NCBI GenBank assembly: GCA_900552125.1
Contig: URYK01000005.1
Span: 1-64,000, forward strand
Origin: an uncultured Solobacterium sp.
GTDB taxonomy: Bacteria > Bacillota_I > Bacilli_A > Erysipelotrichales > Erysipelotrichaceae
DNA: 64,000 bases
Direction of reading: 5' to 3'
The position numbers and the translations under genes were made by a program. Below, piece after piece: positions 1 through 7,495 of this stretch. The notes under the pieces are model-generated. The model made no database searches. It had not been told where the DNA came from and was given only the letters and a program-made list of their open reading frames with translations. The first letter of the stretch is position 1. Every line of letters starts with the position of its first letter.

Positions 1-308
1 TTTAGTTAGAAGAAAACCAGTCGTATCATTCATCTATAGACTTGATTAACCACCCATATTATATACCTTTAACTGTGGAGTAGCAATACTGCACTTTTTC
101 GCTTCCACAAAACTATGGTTATCAAATTCAATAATTATCTTTTGTGTATCTACTAACTTTTTTGCCAACTTTAACTTAATGACATTGCCTGTCGAGATCC
201 TTTCTATCGAGCATCCCTTGATTTTAAAAAAGGTATGCTGGAGGAAATCGAACGGCGCTATAAAAAATATACAAAACTAAGACGTAAGATTTATGGAGGT
301 ACACAATC
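1..308. other. Region left of parA with possible gene remnants
   Basis: No complete gene is seen. On the plus strand a frame open from 175 ends at 321, overlapping the parA start; its ATG at 235 gives a 28-residue charged peptide. On the minus strand a frame runs from about 278 to a stop at 46-48 with protein-like composition in its last 50 codons but no convincing start. Either could be the truncated end of a gene cut by the element's left junction. A ribosome binding site for parA (GGAGG at 295-299) lies at the right edge. Confidence 0.3.
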
Positions 309-1061
309 ATGGGAAAAGTAATCGCAGTCTTAAATCAAAAAGGAGGATGCGGGAAAACGACAACGACCGATAATGTATCGGATATCCTTTCCAGAAAAGG
401 ATACAGCGTGCTGGACATCGAACTGGACCCACAGGGAAATCTTGGGCTTATTCATCACTGCAAGGATGCAGAACATAATTTCTACAGACTGATAAAAGGA
501 GGTCAGTTTGCACCTATTAAAATACGAGAGAATCATTTCATGATTCCTGCAGGTTCCGATTCTGCCGCAATAGCAACCGATTTTGCAACATGCATAGGTA
601 AAGAAATAATGTTATCGGATATCCTGGAATCCTATCGGGATATGTATGATTTTATCTTTCTTGACTGTCCCCCTACTCTGTCGCTGCTGACTGATCTGGC
701 AATGGCCGCAGCTGATAAGATCCTGGTTCCGGTATCCATCGATCTGTATTCGATCGACGGACTGACAAAGCTTGATGAAAGAATGCGTCTGATAAAACGC
801 TTCTATAACCATGATCTGGATTATCTAGGGATCCTGGTAACAAATGCCAAGACAAATGCAAAATGCACTGAACAGATCAAAGAGATGGCAGCAGAAGCAA
901 CACGATACCTTGATACGAAGGTCTTTGATACTGTCATCAGAAATTCAGTCATCGTATCCAACGCACAGCTTGCATTCCAGACACTTACAGACTATCGAAG
1001 CAAAGCCAGCGTAACACAGGACTACATCGCCTTTTCGCAAGAATTGCTGGAGAACATTTAA
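309..1061 (+). CDS. parA: ParA family partition ATPase
   Basis: A 250-residue ParA/Soj-type P-loop ATPase. The deviant Walker A motif KGGCGKTTT lies at residues 11-19 and the Walker B-like segment FIFLDCPPT near residues 114-122. The length and single-domain layout match small ParA proteins without an N-terminal HTH. Such proteins segregate or stabilise plasmids and ICEs by ATP-dependent binding to the nucleoid, working with a ParB-type partner, which is the next gene one base downstream of the stop. GGAGG precedes the ATG by 9 bases. In an ICE this pair may stabilise the excised circular form; that role is inferred. Confidence 0.93.
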   Translation: MGKVIAVLNQKGGCGKTTTTDNVSDILSRKGYSVLDIELDPQGNLGLIHHCKDAEHNFYRLIKGGQFAPIKIRENHFMIPAGSDSAAIATDFATCIGKEIMLSDILESYRDMYDFIFLDCPPTLSLLTDLAMAAADKILVPVSIDLYSIDGLTKLDERMRLIKRFYNHDLDYLGILVTNAKTNAKCTEQIKEMAAEATRYLDTKVFDTVIRNSVIVSNAQLAFQTLTDYRSKASVTQDYIAFSQELLENI

Positions 1062-1062
1062 T

Positions 1063-1917
1063 ATGGATAGCAAATCAATCGTAAGCGGCCTGTTTCAGAA
1101 TTCGAAACAGAACGAGGCTGTCCAGGAATACCAGGTAATAGACCGGGAAGAAATGAGAATGTTGCAGATAGATACGCTGCTTCCTTCTGAGAACAATAGG
1201 AAGCTGAATAATGAGTTTGTCGATGAGCTAGCTGCCAATATAAAACTGAACGGTTTGCTGCAGGCACCGGTAGTCACACCTATAGAGAATGGCATGTATA
1301 GAATTCTTACCGGTCACCATCGTGTAGCTGCATGCAAGAAACTGAATGAGGAAGACGGAAGCTTTCAGATGATACGTTGCATGATCAAGAGAAAAGATGA
1401 AATTGACTGTGAACTGCTGATGCTGGATACAAATCTAAAGATAAATACTTTGAATTCCTATGACAGAATGATGGCGATAGGAAGAAAGGAAGAGCTGCTG
1501 AAAGAGAAGAAAAAACGTGATCAGCAGAAAGGCGGCAATATCAAAATGATAATCGTCGAAGAAACCGGCCTGAAAAGAAGTCAGGTACAGACCTATCTGA
1601 CCATATATAAGAAAGCATGCGCTGAAGTAAAAGAAGCCCTGCGAAAAGAACAGATCACGCTTTCGCAGGCGGCTTCTCTAGCAAAGAAAACAGAGAGTGA
1701 ACAGATAAAAGCAATTAATCAAAAACATGAGAAAAAAATAAAAAAAGAGGAAACTGATCTTCTATATAAAGCAATTGACAGCTATACCAGAGAGTGCAGA
1801 AGATTAGATAATATTTTGCAGAAAACTGATGAAGAACAGCTATCCTCGATGGAAATCGATCTAAAAAAATTCGTCCATGAAATGATGAATTTTCTGACAG
1901 CTATGGAGCAATCATGA
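1063..1917 (+). CDS. parB: ParB/Spo0J family DNA-binding partition protein
   Basis: A 284-residue ParB-type protein. The N-terminal ParB/sulfiredoxin-like domain spans about residues 32-110 and includes the nucleotide-binding GHHRVAA motif, a variant of the GERRxRA box, near residue 84. A central HTH region follows at about residues 150-200 (EETGLKRSQVQTYLTIYK), then a lysine- and glutamate-rich helical C-terminus. The gene starts one base after the parA stop, so the two form an operon. Its DNA target is not known. A candidate centromere is the TTACGTAA array at 29933-30212, but the distance and lack of data make that speculative. Confidence 0.9.
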   Translation: MDSKSIVSGLFQNSKQNEAVQEYQVIDREEMRMLQIDTLLPSENNRKLNNEFVDELAANIKLNGLLQAPVVTPIENGMYRILTGHHRVAACKKLNEEDGSFQMIRCMIKRKDEIDCELLMLDTNLKINTLNSYDRMMAIGRKEELLKEKKKRDQQKGGNIKMIIVEETGLKRSQVQTYLTIYKKACAEVKEALRKEQITLSQAASLAKKTESEQIKAINQKHEKKIKKEETDLLYKAIDSYTRECRRLDNILQKTDEEQLSSMEIDLKKFVHEMMNFLTAMEQS

Positions 1918-2204
1918 CATATGACCAGCTGAATCATTATGCTTATGATCTGGTAGGAAAAATGAAGCGTACGCTCCATAAGAAAAGCAATGATATCTTC
2001 GTGCTTGGAGAACTTGATATCCTCACATTTCGATGGACCCGTGAAGAGTCACTGGCGGCCTTAAATATCTATCAGCTGCATGAGCTTCTTGTGTTTATGG
2101 AAAATGCTATATCTATCTCGATTCATGAGAAGGAGGAAATACCTACCTATAGAACGATGCGCATGATGTTCCGAAAAGAGCTGCTGCCTGGAAGTGGAAA
2201 ATAA
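1914..2204 (+). CDS. Hypothetical protein coupled to parB
   Basis: A 96-residue protein that I do not recognise. The start overlaps the parB stop by four bases (ATGA), so it is probably translationally coupled to the partition genes. It is mixed alpha-helical and charged, with no membrane segment or signal peptide. The stop codon sits at the left foot of the first GGCC palindrome, which probably terminates the partition operon. A role as an accessory to ParA/ParB is suggested only by position. Confidence 0.75.
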   Translation: MTYDQLNHYAYDLVGKMKRTLHKKSNDIFVLGELDILTFRWTREESLAALNIYQLHELLVFMENAISISIHEKEEIPTYRTMRMMFRKELLPGSGK

Positions 2205-2226
2205 AAAGGCCAGTCACTGGCCTTTT
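2203..2226. repeat. GGCC palindrome, copy 1
   Basis: The core AAGGCCAGT-C-ACTGGCCTT is flanked by A-tract and T-tract. It can form a 9-bp hairpin with a U-run on either strand. It overlaps the stop of the preceding gene and is followed at once by the GGAGG ribosome binding site of the next gene. It is one of seven copies in the element. Confidence 0.9.
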
Positions 2227-2241
2227 GGAGGAATGATGAAA

Positions 2242-2562
2242 ATGGAAAAACTTAAAGAATTTATCAAAACGGTTGGAAAAGAGGATATCAGCTTATTGCT
2301 GAATTTCATGATGATAGTCTTAACAGGTATTTCCGGCGTATTTATTCTTATAGGTTACCTGATCAATATTACTTTTCGTGAAACCTTATATCTGGTTGGT
2401 ATAGGAACAGAAATATCTTATCTGAAGATATTTGGATTTCCTTTTCTGTATGTTGGCATAGTTATATTATCGTTTATATGCCTGAATGTTATCATAGAGG
2501 TATTTGCTTTCGTGGTAAGGGTCATAAAGACTATACAGAAAAAATCTAATTTGGGTTCCTGA
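2242..2562 (+). CDS. Small membrane protein, paralogue A
   Basis: A 106-residue protein with two strongly hydrophobic segments, at about residues 20-48 and 68-93. It begins with MEKLKEF, as does the protein at 2687-2989, and the two share length, segment layout and a TEVSY/TEISY-like loop, so they are paralogues. Start choice: ATG at 2242 matches the paralogue and lies 10 bases after GGAGG; in-frame ATGs at 2233 and 2236 are possible. Function is unknown. Paired small membrane proteins near the partition end of an ICE could serve surface or exclusion roles, but nothing in the sequence proves this. Confidence 0.75.
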   Translation: MEKLKEFIKTVGKEDISLLLNFMMIVLTGISGVFILIGYLINITFRETLYLVGIGTEISYLKIFGFPFLYVGIVILSFICLNVIIEVFAFVVRVIKTIQKKSNLGS

Positions 2563-2654
2563 ACTGATTTTTCACTGTATAAACTTAATTAAAGCGGAGT
2601 CTGCTATTCAGAATAAGATCTGAAAAGCAGATCAGTAAGCATTCATATGTATAT

Positions 2655-2673
2655 AAGGTCAGTCACTGGCCTT
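2655..2673. repeat. GGCC palindrome, copy 2 (imperfect)
   Basis: The sequence is AAGGTCAGT-C-ACTGGCCTT, with one G-T wobble in the stem. As in copy 1 it ends a few bases before the ribosome binding site (AGGAGG, 2675-2680) of the next gene. The U-run is short, so it looks more like a leader hairpin than a strong terminator. Confidence 0.8.
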
Positions 2674-2686
2674 CAGGAGGTATCGA

Positions 2687-2989
2687 ATGGAAAAACTTAA
2701 AGAGTTTATAAGAAATGCAGAAAAAGAAAATGTACATATTTTATTCGATCTTGCATTTAAAATAGGAATAGGTCTTTCCTTTATGTTAAGTTTTATTCTG
2801 TATATATTTTATGTTTCTTTTCAGCTGTTTCTTGTTCGTATCAGTATAGGAACGGAAGTTACCTATCATATACTGTTAGATATTCCTCTTATGTTCATTG
2901 TATTAGGTCTATATTCGTATCTATGTCAGAAAATCATCATAGAAATACTTGCTTTTGTAATAAAGCCTATACTGAAACGATTTATTTAG
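2687..2989 (+). CDS. Small membrane protein, paralogue B
   Basis: A 100-residue paralogue of the protein at 2242-2562, with two membrane segments at about residues 20-48 and 62-95. AGGAGG precedes the ATG by 6 bases. The last 8 bases overlap the 3' end of the convergent gene at 2982-3770. The tandem copies, each preceded by a GGCC palindrome, point to duplication of the palindrome-plus-gene unit. Function unknown. Confidence 0.75.
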   Translation: MEKLKEFIRNAEKENVHILFDLAFKIGIGLSFMLSFILYIFYVSFQLFLVRISIGTEVTYHILLDIPLMFIVLGLYSYLCQKIIIEILAFVIKPILKRFI

Positions 2990-3770
2990 TACTGGAACTT
3001 TCGTTTTCAAGTTCCTTATTCTTGACAGTACTGGAATATGCTATTCTGAAAGCAATATGAAATGCAGTTACTGATAATAATGTTCCATATATCAATGAAG
3101 AATACAAACCTTTTGCTATCAGAACAGCTACTGCAGAGCTGATTTCCTCTTTCTGGAAGATAGTCACAAAAAAGTTTTTATGTATATCTATATATTCATA
3201 GACAATTCCATTAAATCCTAGAAATAGGACGAACACGATGCTTTCGAAAAATATCAGAATAGTATCAATAAGTTTAAAGCCCAGTTCATTATGAAAGGCT
3301 CTAAAATATACCTTATGAAAGCTATAAGTGAGTATAAACGTGAAGGATAAGGTAATAAGAACAGCGATTAAAGCATTTATTATGACTAATTCAGATACTG
3401 AATCGTAATTACCAAAATATAGCTTAAATCTCTTCTGTATTTCTAAGCTTAGCCCTAAAGCTACAACGAGAATTGATATAAATATCATAAATTCAGAAAA
3501 TAGATATATAGGTAATTTGAAAATATCGTTAGCATTCTTCTCTTTCCATTTGAATATGCTAATAGCCAAATCCCATACAAAAGCAATAATCTGTAATGCG
3601 GTTTCTAGAAAATAATACAGGAATGCAGTACAAACAAGAAAGACAGTAAATCTATTGCTCCATGCTATATAGATAATTAATGCAATCACTAAAAAAGCAA
3701 GACGGAGCAGATGCAGGACAGGATGCTTTTCAAAGAAATTTTCAATTTCTTTAATTATGTTATCAAACAT
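2982..3770 (-). CDS. Polytopic membrane protein, unknown function
   Basis: A 262-residue protein with about six hydrophobic segments spread along its length and a charged C-terminal tail. I do not recognise the family. The start is the ATG at 3770 with GAGGTG six bases upstream; an upstream in-frame GTG overlaps that site and is less likely. It is divergent from the XRE regulator at 3835, and a perfect 26-bp palindrome lies between them, so it is probably controlled by that regulator. Immunity or exclusion is a guess. Confidence 0.75.
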   Translation of the reverse strand: MFDNIIKEIENFFEKHPVLHLLRLAFLVIALIIYIAWSNRFTVFLVCTAFLYYFLETALQIIAFVWDLAISIFKWKEKNANDIFKLPIYLFSEFMIFISILVVALGLSLEIQKRFKLYFGNYDSVSELVIINALIAVLITLSFTFILTYSFHKVYFRAFHNELGFKLIDTILIFFESIVFVLFLGFNGIVYEYIDIHKNFFVTIFQKEEISSAVAVLIAKGLYSSLIYGTLLSVTAFHIAFRIAYSSTVKNKELENESSSTK

Positions 3771-3785
3771 AAAAATCACCTCAAA

Positions 3786-3811
3786 ATACTGTTGTATATA
3801 TACAACAGTAT
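3786..3811. promoter_or_regulatory. Perfect 26-bp palindrome, candidate XRE operator
   Basis: The half-site ATACTGTTGTATA is followed directly by its exact reverse complement. It lies in the 64-bp gap between the divergent membrane protein gene (start 3770) and XRE regulator gene (start 3835), placed to control both. Dimeric XRE/Cro-type repressors usually bind such dyads. Binding is inferred. Confidence 0.75.
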
Positions 3812-3834
3812 ATCACAAGAAAGGAAGCAGAAAA

Positions 3835-4071
3835 ATGATAGTGTATAAAAACTTAAAGTACTTAAGAACAGAAAAGAATCTGAGCTATCGAGAACTTGAA
3901 AGATTATCAGGAATATCATATAGCATCATCTTTAATATCGAACACTGCAGAATCAGTGACCCTTCTCTTTCTAGCATTATCGGACTATCAAAAGCATTGG
4001 AAATAGACATTGATAGTTTTGTAAATATAGATTTAGAGAAACAGGCACTGAAAAGAGCTGAGTTAAAATGA
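3835..4071 (+). CDS. XRE family small transcriptional regulator
   Basis: A 78-residue protein made almost entirely of a Cro/CI-type helix-turn-helix domain: LSYRELERLSGISYSIIFNIE around residues 17-37 and a second helical part with LGLSKALEIDIDSF-like spacing to residue 62. An AAAGGAAG ribosome binding site lies upstream of the ATG at 3835. The stop overlaps the start of the next gene by four bases, so it is cotranslated with a small membrane protein. The palindrome just upstream suggests autoregulation. Confidence 0.85.
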   Translation: MIVYKNLKYLRTEKNLSYRELERLSGISYSIIFNIEHCRISDPSLSSIIGLSKALEIDIDSFVNIDLEKQALKRAELK

Positions 4072-4307
4072 AAAATATTTTAGAAATGCTTAATATCGAT
4101 GAAAGACTATACCCTGTAGCAGTTATATTAATTATAATCGGAGTTATGTTCTCGATGATACACATCTATATTACCCTTGGAATTGAATTTCCAGAATGGA
4201 ACTCAAAGAAAAAAATAAAAACATGTCTGACAATACTGATTATTGCATTTATCATTGTTTATCTTTATCTCGATTGTCTTTATGAGCTGTCTTGCTCCCT
4301 GCAGTAA
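4068..4307 (+). CDS. Small two-segment membrane protein
   Basis: A 79-residue protein with hydrophobic segments at about residues 14-36 and 47-70. It is coupled to the upstream XRE gene by an ATGA overlap. Its last 56 bases overlap the 3' end of the convergent gene at 4252-4962. I do not recognise the family. A regulator followed by a small membrane protein is also seen in some toxin-antitoxin and bacteriocin-immunity pairs, but no specific toxin signature is visible. Confidence 0.65.
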   Translation: MKNILEMLNIDERLYPVAVILIIIGVMFSMIHIYITLGIEFPEWNSKKKIKTCLTILIIAFIIVYLYLDCLYELSCSLQ

Positions 4308-4962
4308 AGAAAGGAAAATTGATATATAGAAAATATTCCTTAATTTCTGAAAAGTTTTTACGTATAAAAGACAGTCCATATCCAACAGTAAAAATTACAG
4401 AAAGCAAAATGATTATAAACCATGGAATGCTTATTATGGAGACCAGCAAGCTATCTTGTTTATTGTTAAAGAAGATACCAAATAGTAAAATGCTAATATA
4501 GGTAAATGTTGCACAGTACAAAACTTTTGCAGTATAGTCTGTTTCATATCCTACGATACATTTTGATTTTCTATATTGTCTTTTTATCTCTTCATACATG
4601 TTTGAATAAATATTTGAAATCTCTTCTGAATTTAAAACAGATGTGTCCTCTGAAAATAATCTGCTTAATTTTCCAAACTCGATTTCTAATTTCTTTGAGG
4701 CCAGCAATGTACGATATTTTTCGTCTTTCATTCTATCATGAAGATAATAGTAGAGATCAAATCCTTTCGTACTGCTGTATGAAAAAGATTTAAGTTCATT
4801 CATCAGGGGATAGTACACATATTCCAGCCGTTCTCTGCTGATATCGATTCTAGATTGTTTGTTTAACGAATGGAAAGCCGTGTAGACACTGACAGCGATA
4901 CCGATAATCGTAAAAATAGATGTTAATATAAACTTGCCTATTTCTAAAATATCTATATCCAT
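4252..4962 (-). CDS. Membrane protein with long cytoplasmic helical domain
   Basis: A 236-residue protein. One hydrophobic segment lies at about residues 8-30, a charged alpha-helical region spans 38-140, and two more segments lie at about 143-165 and 173-198, followed by a lysine-rich tail. The start is ATG at 4962 with AGGAG 11 bases upstream; a TTG directly before it is also possible. I do not recognise the family. It converges with and overlaps 4068-4307. Confidence 0.7.
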   Translation of the reverse strand: MDIDILEIGKFILTSIFTIIGIAVSVYTAFHSLNKQSRIDISRERLEYVYYPLMNELKSFSYSSTKGFDLYYYLHDRMKDEKYRTLLASKKLEIEFGKLSRLFSEDTSVLNSEEISNIYSNMYEEIKRQYRKSKCIVGYETDYTAKVLYCATFTYISILLFGIFFNNKQDSLLVSIISIPWFIIILLSVIFTVGYGLSFIRKNFSEIKEYFLYINFPFFTAGSKTAHKDNRDKDKQ

Positions 4963-5043
4963 CAATTATACATCTCCTGTCCTGTTTAAATATCCGTATA
5001 AGATATTCTAACATAATATGTTTCATAGAAAAAGGAGGCATTT

Positions 5044-5511
5044 ATGAATCTGCAGAAAAATTTCAACTGGTTAAAATGCAAAAATAATCTGAGCTATAAC
5101 AGAATATATCGTATGACAGGGATAAGCATCAGTACCCTGCAGGTACTGGCGCATGGAAATCAGAACAATATAAGAATAGAAACCGTAATAAAGCTCTGCA
5201 ATTGCTTTAAAGTAAATATCAATGATCTTGTCTTTTCGGATATTGAAAAAAATATGGATGAGATCATAGGAAGATCCAAACAGATCGATTCTTCGAACCT
5301 GCAAAAGAATGTGAGATATTTAAAAGAATCTAATAGTCTTAGCTACAAGAAGATCTGTACTGCAGCAAAAATAAATTTGAATACGCTGCACATCCTGCTG
5401 AACGGAAATGAAATGAACGCAAGAATGGAAACCGTCGTAAAACTTGCTGAGTTCTTTGAGAAAAGTTTAGATGAATTAGTAATCAAAGATATTACAACTT
5501 GTAAATTTTAA
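5044..5511 (+). CDS. Tandem-duplicated XRE helix-turn-helix protein
   Basis: A 155-residue protein made of two similar XRE-like units, at about residues 1-70 and 83-155. Each contains LQKN, LSY, an HTH core and the pattern ET-V-KL followed by DLV or ELV (IRIETVIKLCN versus ARMETVVKLAE). It is thus an internal duplication of one DNA-binding domain and could bind a two-part operator as a monomer. AAGGAGG lies 7 bases before the ATG. The targets are unknown; the downstream membrane protein gene at 5556 is a candidate. Confidence 0.8.
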   Translation: MNLQKNFNWLKCKNNLSYNRIYRMTGISISTLQVLAHGNQNNIRIETVIKLCNCFKVNINDLVFSDIEKNMDEIIGRSKQIDSSNLQKNVRYLKESNSLSYKKICTAAKINLNTLHILLNGNEMNARMETVVKLAEFFEKSLDELVIKDITTCKF

Positions 5512-5555
5512 ATGTATGTTGTAATAAATTAAAACAAATTTTAAAGAAAGGAAAG

Positions 5556-6056
5556 ATGATTGTGCATCAAAAATTAATCGAAAAGTTCATAAAGATGTAT
5601 GATGGTTTATTAATTATCATCAAAAATCATAAGAAAATGATAACAAAAATAGTTAAGGCATTTCTATATGTAATAGATATATCTTTATACCTAATTGAAA
5701 AACTTCTCATTATGCTAATGATCATTGAAATTATCAATAATTTACCATTCAGCAAGGAAATGTATGAAATTAGATCAGATGAAATAAAAATATTAGCCTC
5801 AGCTTTTCTCATGTATGGATTCATGATTCTTTGGCTATTAAAATTCATAGGTAAAAAAGTACATATAAAACAGGCCATTAGACTCCTTCCCTGTCTTCCA
5901 CTAGCATATATCTTCATAAAACTGTTGATCAAAATAGAAAAAATAGATTTAATGTTTCTTTGGCTGATGCTTACATTTTGCAGAATTATATTTGATTTGC
6001 TTCATGAAAGCATCAATAGATATATTACAAATTCCTATATTAGAAAAGAGGGATGA
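5556..6056 (+). CDS. Membrane protein, unknown function
   Basis: A 166-residue protein with about four hydrophobic segments between residues 40 and 150 and a basic N-terminus. AAAGGAAAG precedes the ATG. It follows the tandem HTH gene after 44 bases and may share its transcript. I do not recognise the family. Confidence 0.65.
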   Translation: MIVHQKLIEKFIKMYDGLLIIIKNHKKMITKIVKAFLYVIDISLYLIEKLLIMLMIIEIINNLPFSKEMYEIRSDEIKILASAFLMYGFMILWLLKFIGKKVHIKQAIRLLPCLPLAYIFIKLLIKIEKIDLMFLWLMLTFCRIIFDLLHESINRYITNSYIRKEG

Positions 6057-6168
6057 TATAAAAGAAGCAGAGGAAGTATTGGCAGCAATATTTTTATATA
6101 AATCTATGAAAATCTTGATCGTGATTATTTCAATAACAGCTATAAAGAACATGGAAACCAAAAATTAA
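6004..6168 (+). CDS. Possible 54-residue membrane peptide overlapping the previous gene
   Basis: A +1-frame open reading frame starts at ATG 6004 inside the preceding gene and ends at 6168. Its C-terminal half includes a hydrophobic stretch (MKILIVIISITAI). No ribosome binding site is evident before 6004; a start at the internal ATG is also possible. It is listed because it occupies an otherwise empty gap. It could be chance or a frameshifted tail. Confidence 0.25.
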   Translation: MKASIDILQIPILEKRDDIKEAEEVLAAIFLYKSMKILIVIISITAIKNMETKN

Positions 6169-6200
6169 AATCTGCTTTTCTTAAGTTATTCACATTAAGC

Positions 6201-6224
6201 AAAAAGGCCAGTCACTGACCTTTT
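6201..6224. repeat. GGCC palindrome, copy 3 (imperfect)
   Basis: The sequence is AAGGCCAGT-C-ACTGACCTT, with one wobble pair and flanking A- and T-tracts. It lies 17 bases before the start of the sigma-like gene at 6242 and just before its ribosome binding site (GGGAGG). Confidence 0.85.
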
Positions 6225-6241
6225 CGAAGGGAGGAGATAGT

Positions 6242-6670
6242 ATGATTGCATTAGAAGATCGTATAGATATAAGGAGAACACGAAATGAAGTACAGAAGCA
6301 TCTCAAAGTTCTTGGAAAGCATATGTTTCGAAGTCAGATACTTGACTATATCTCTATAAGCAGCAGCGTGATATCAAATGCTGGCAGCAGCAATAATACA
6401 AATTCAGGAAATAAGATACTGTACGCAATGGATAAGTCCTCCAAGAAAAATGAAAGTATAGAGCAGTATATTGAGTTTATATTATCAGGGATGAATAGGC
6501 TGGAAGAAAAACAGAAGGAACTCCTTCTTGCAAAATATCTTTATAAACTGGATGATGAGGAATTTCAGGAAGAATTTAACATGAGCATGAGAACCATATA
6601 TAATCATATAAAAGAAGCTGAAATAGATCTCGCTATCATTCTTGAATGTGCTATATATAAAGATAGATAA
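6242..6670 (+). CDS. Sigma region 4-like/ArpU-type regulator
   Basis: A 142-residue protein. The C-terminal part (about residues 85-135) reads like a sigma-70 region 4 HTH: a segment rich in LEEKQKELLLAKYL, then the EEFNMSMRTIYNHIKEAE recognition-helix pattern. This layout resembles ArpU/RinA-type phage and ICE regulators. The N-terminal part is helical and serine-rich. The gene ends four bases before a phased array of 11-bp repeats and a promoter. An attractive inference is that this protein binds the array to control the operon starting at 6830. Confidence 0.7.
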   Translation: MIALEDRIDIRRTRNEVQKHLKVLGKHMFRSQILDYISISSSVISNAGSSNNTNSGNKILYAMDKSSKKNESIEQYIEFILSGMNRLEEKQKELLLAKYLYKLDDEEFQEEFNMSMRTIYNHIKEAEIDLAIILECAIYKDR

Positions 6671-6673
6671 GTA

Positions 6674-6783
6674 TTGCAAAAAAGATGCGAAATCATTGCG
6701 AAATCATTGCAAAATCGTTGCAAAAACGATGCGAAATCATTGCGAAATTGTTGCAAAATCGTTTCATTTACATTGCAAAATTA
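6674..6783. repeat. Ten phased 11-bp iteron-like repeats
   Basis: Units start every 11 bases at 6674, 6685, 6696, 6707, 6718, 6729, 6740, 6751, 6762 and 6773, with consensus WTGCRAAATCR. Unit 9 (6762) is degenerate and overlaps the -35 hexamer TTTACA. No base lies between units, so every copy faces the same side of the helix. It could be an activator or repressor array, or an origin-type iteron set. The adjacent promoter favours transcription control. Confidence 0.9.
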
Positions 6784-6795
6784 CTATGCTAAAAT
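6767..6795 (+). promoter_or_regulatory. Sigma-A-type promoter of the 6830 operon
   Basis: The -35 TTTACA (6767-6772) and -10 TAAAAT (6790-6795) are separated by 17 bp. The -35 lies within the 11-bp repeat array, which also runs upstream of it, so proteins bound to the array would touch RNA polymerase directly. Confidence 0.65.
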
Positions 6796-6829
6796 TGGTA
6801 TGATGGATGTACTATAGAAAGGAGTACAA

Positions 6830-7225
6830 ATGAATTTTAAAGGGAAAATAATCCTGCTTATATTGTTCTTATTTGTAACCGTAACAGGTCTTCTAGTATG
6901 GAATACAGCTACGATAGACAAGGCCAGCAAAGAGCATAAAGGTACTGTTACACAGGTTGAAGAACAGAAGCAGGAAACTATACAAAAAGAAAAATTAGAA
7001 CTAACACAGGACTCTATTGAATTAGAGGTCGGTGCAGTGTTTGACTTTAAACAATATATTAAAGTAGCAGAAAATAAATATGGCTATAGCGTAAAGGATC
7101 AGATCAAGGTAGAGGGAGAAATTCCTACAGATAAAGAAGGCGAATATCAGGTAGAATATATTATGGATCTTGGGAACGGTAAACGTATTAGCCGCATACT
7201 AAAGGTAACAGTCAGAAAATTCTAG
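6830..7225 (+). CDS. Membrane-anchored protein with Ig-like domain
   Basis: A 131-residue protein with an N-terminal uncleaved-type hydrophobic segment (residues 6-24), a charged linker, and a domain at about residues 55-130 that reads as a bacterial Ig-like/DUF5011-type beta-sandwich: an LEVG-F-KQY strand, then the GEYQVEYI and ILKVTVRKF edge strands. The lipoproteins at 10246 and 21724 carry similar domains. It is the first gene of the operon controlled by the phased-repeat promoter, with AAAGGAG before the ATG. Confidence 0.65.
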   Translation: MNFKGKIILLILFLFVTVTGLLVWNTATIDKASKEHKGTVTQVEEQKQETIQKEKLELTQDSIELEVGAVFDFKQYIKVAENKYGYSVKDQIKVEGEIPTDKEGEYQVEYIMDLGNGKRISRILKVTVRKF

Positions 7226-7240
7226 GATAGGAGTGTCGGC

Positions 7241-7480
7241 ATGAACAGACGGGAGAAATACCTGCAGCAACAGCGTGAAAAGAAACTGGTAGAAACAACC
7301 AGTAAAATATATGCAGCAACATTAACTGAGGTACTTTTTGAAGCAGAAGTATCGAAAGATGATATTGAGTATATACTTTCACAGGTTATGAGTAAAGCCA
7401 TCGATCTATCAAAAGGATATATAGATGTAGATACATATGTGGTATCGGTGGAAGAAAAAACAGGAATCTTGCTGAAGTAA
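7241..7480 (+). CDS. Hypothetical small protein
   Basis: A 79-residue, soluble, mostly helical protein with a basic N-terminus (MNRREKYLQQQREKK). AGGAGTG precedes the ATG. It lies 15 bases after 6830-7225 and 15 before the ORF6N gene, inside one operon. I do not recognise the family. Confidence 0.65.
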   Translation: MNRREKYLQQQREKKLVETTSKIYAATLTEVLFEAEVSKDDIEYILSQVMSKAIDLSKGYIDVDTYVVSVEEKTGILLK

Positions 7481-7495
7481 TCAAGGAGAATTTAT

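Noticed and set aside
3835..4307. XRE plus small membrane protein as a type I/II toxin-antitoxin pair
   Set aside because: Layout alone; the membrane protein has no known toxin signature and a third divergent gene shares the operator.
6674..6783. 11-bp repeats as a CRISPR array
   Set aside because: No spacers between units and unit length is far too short; no cas genes in the window.
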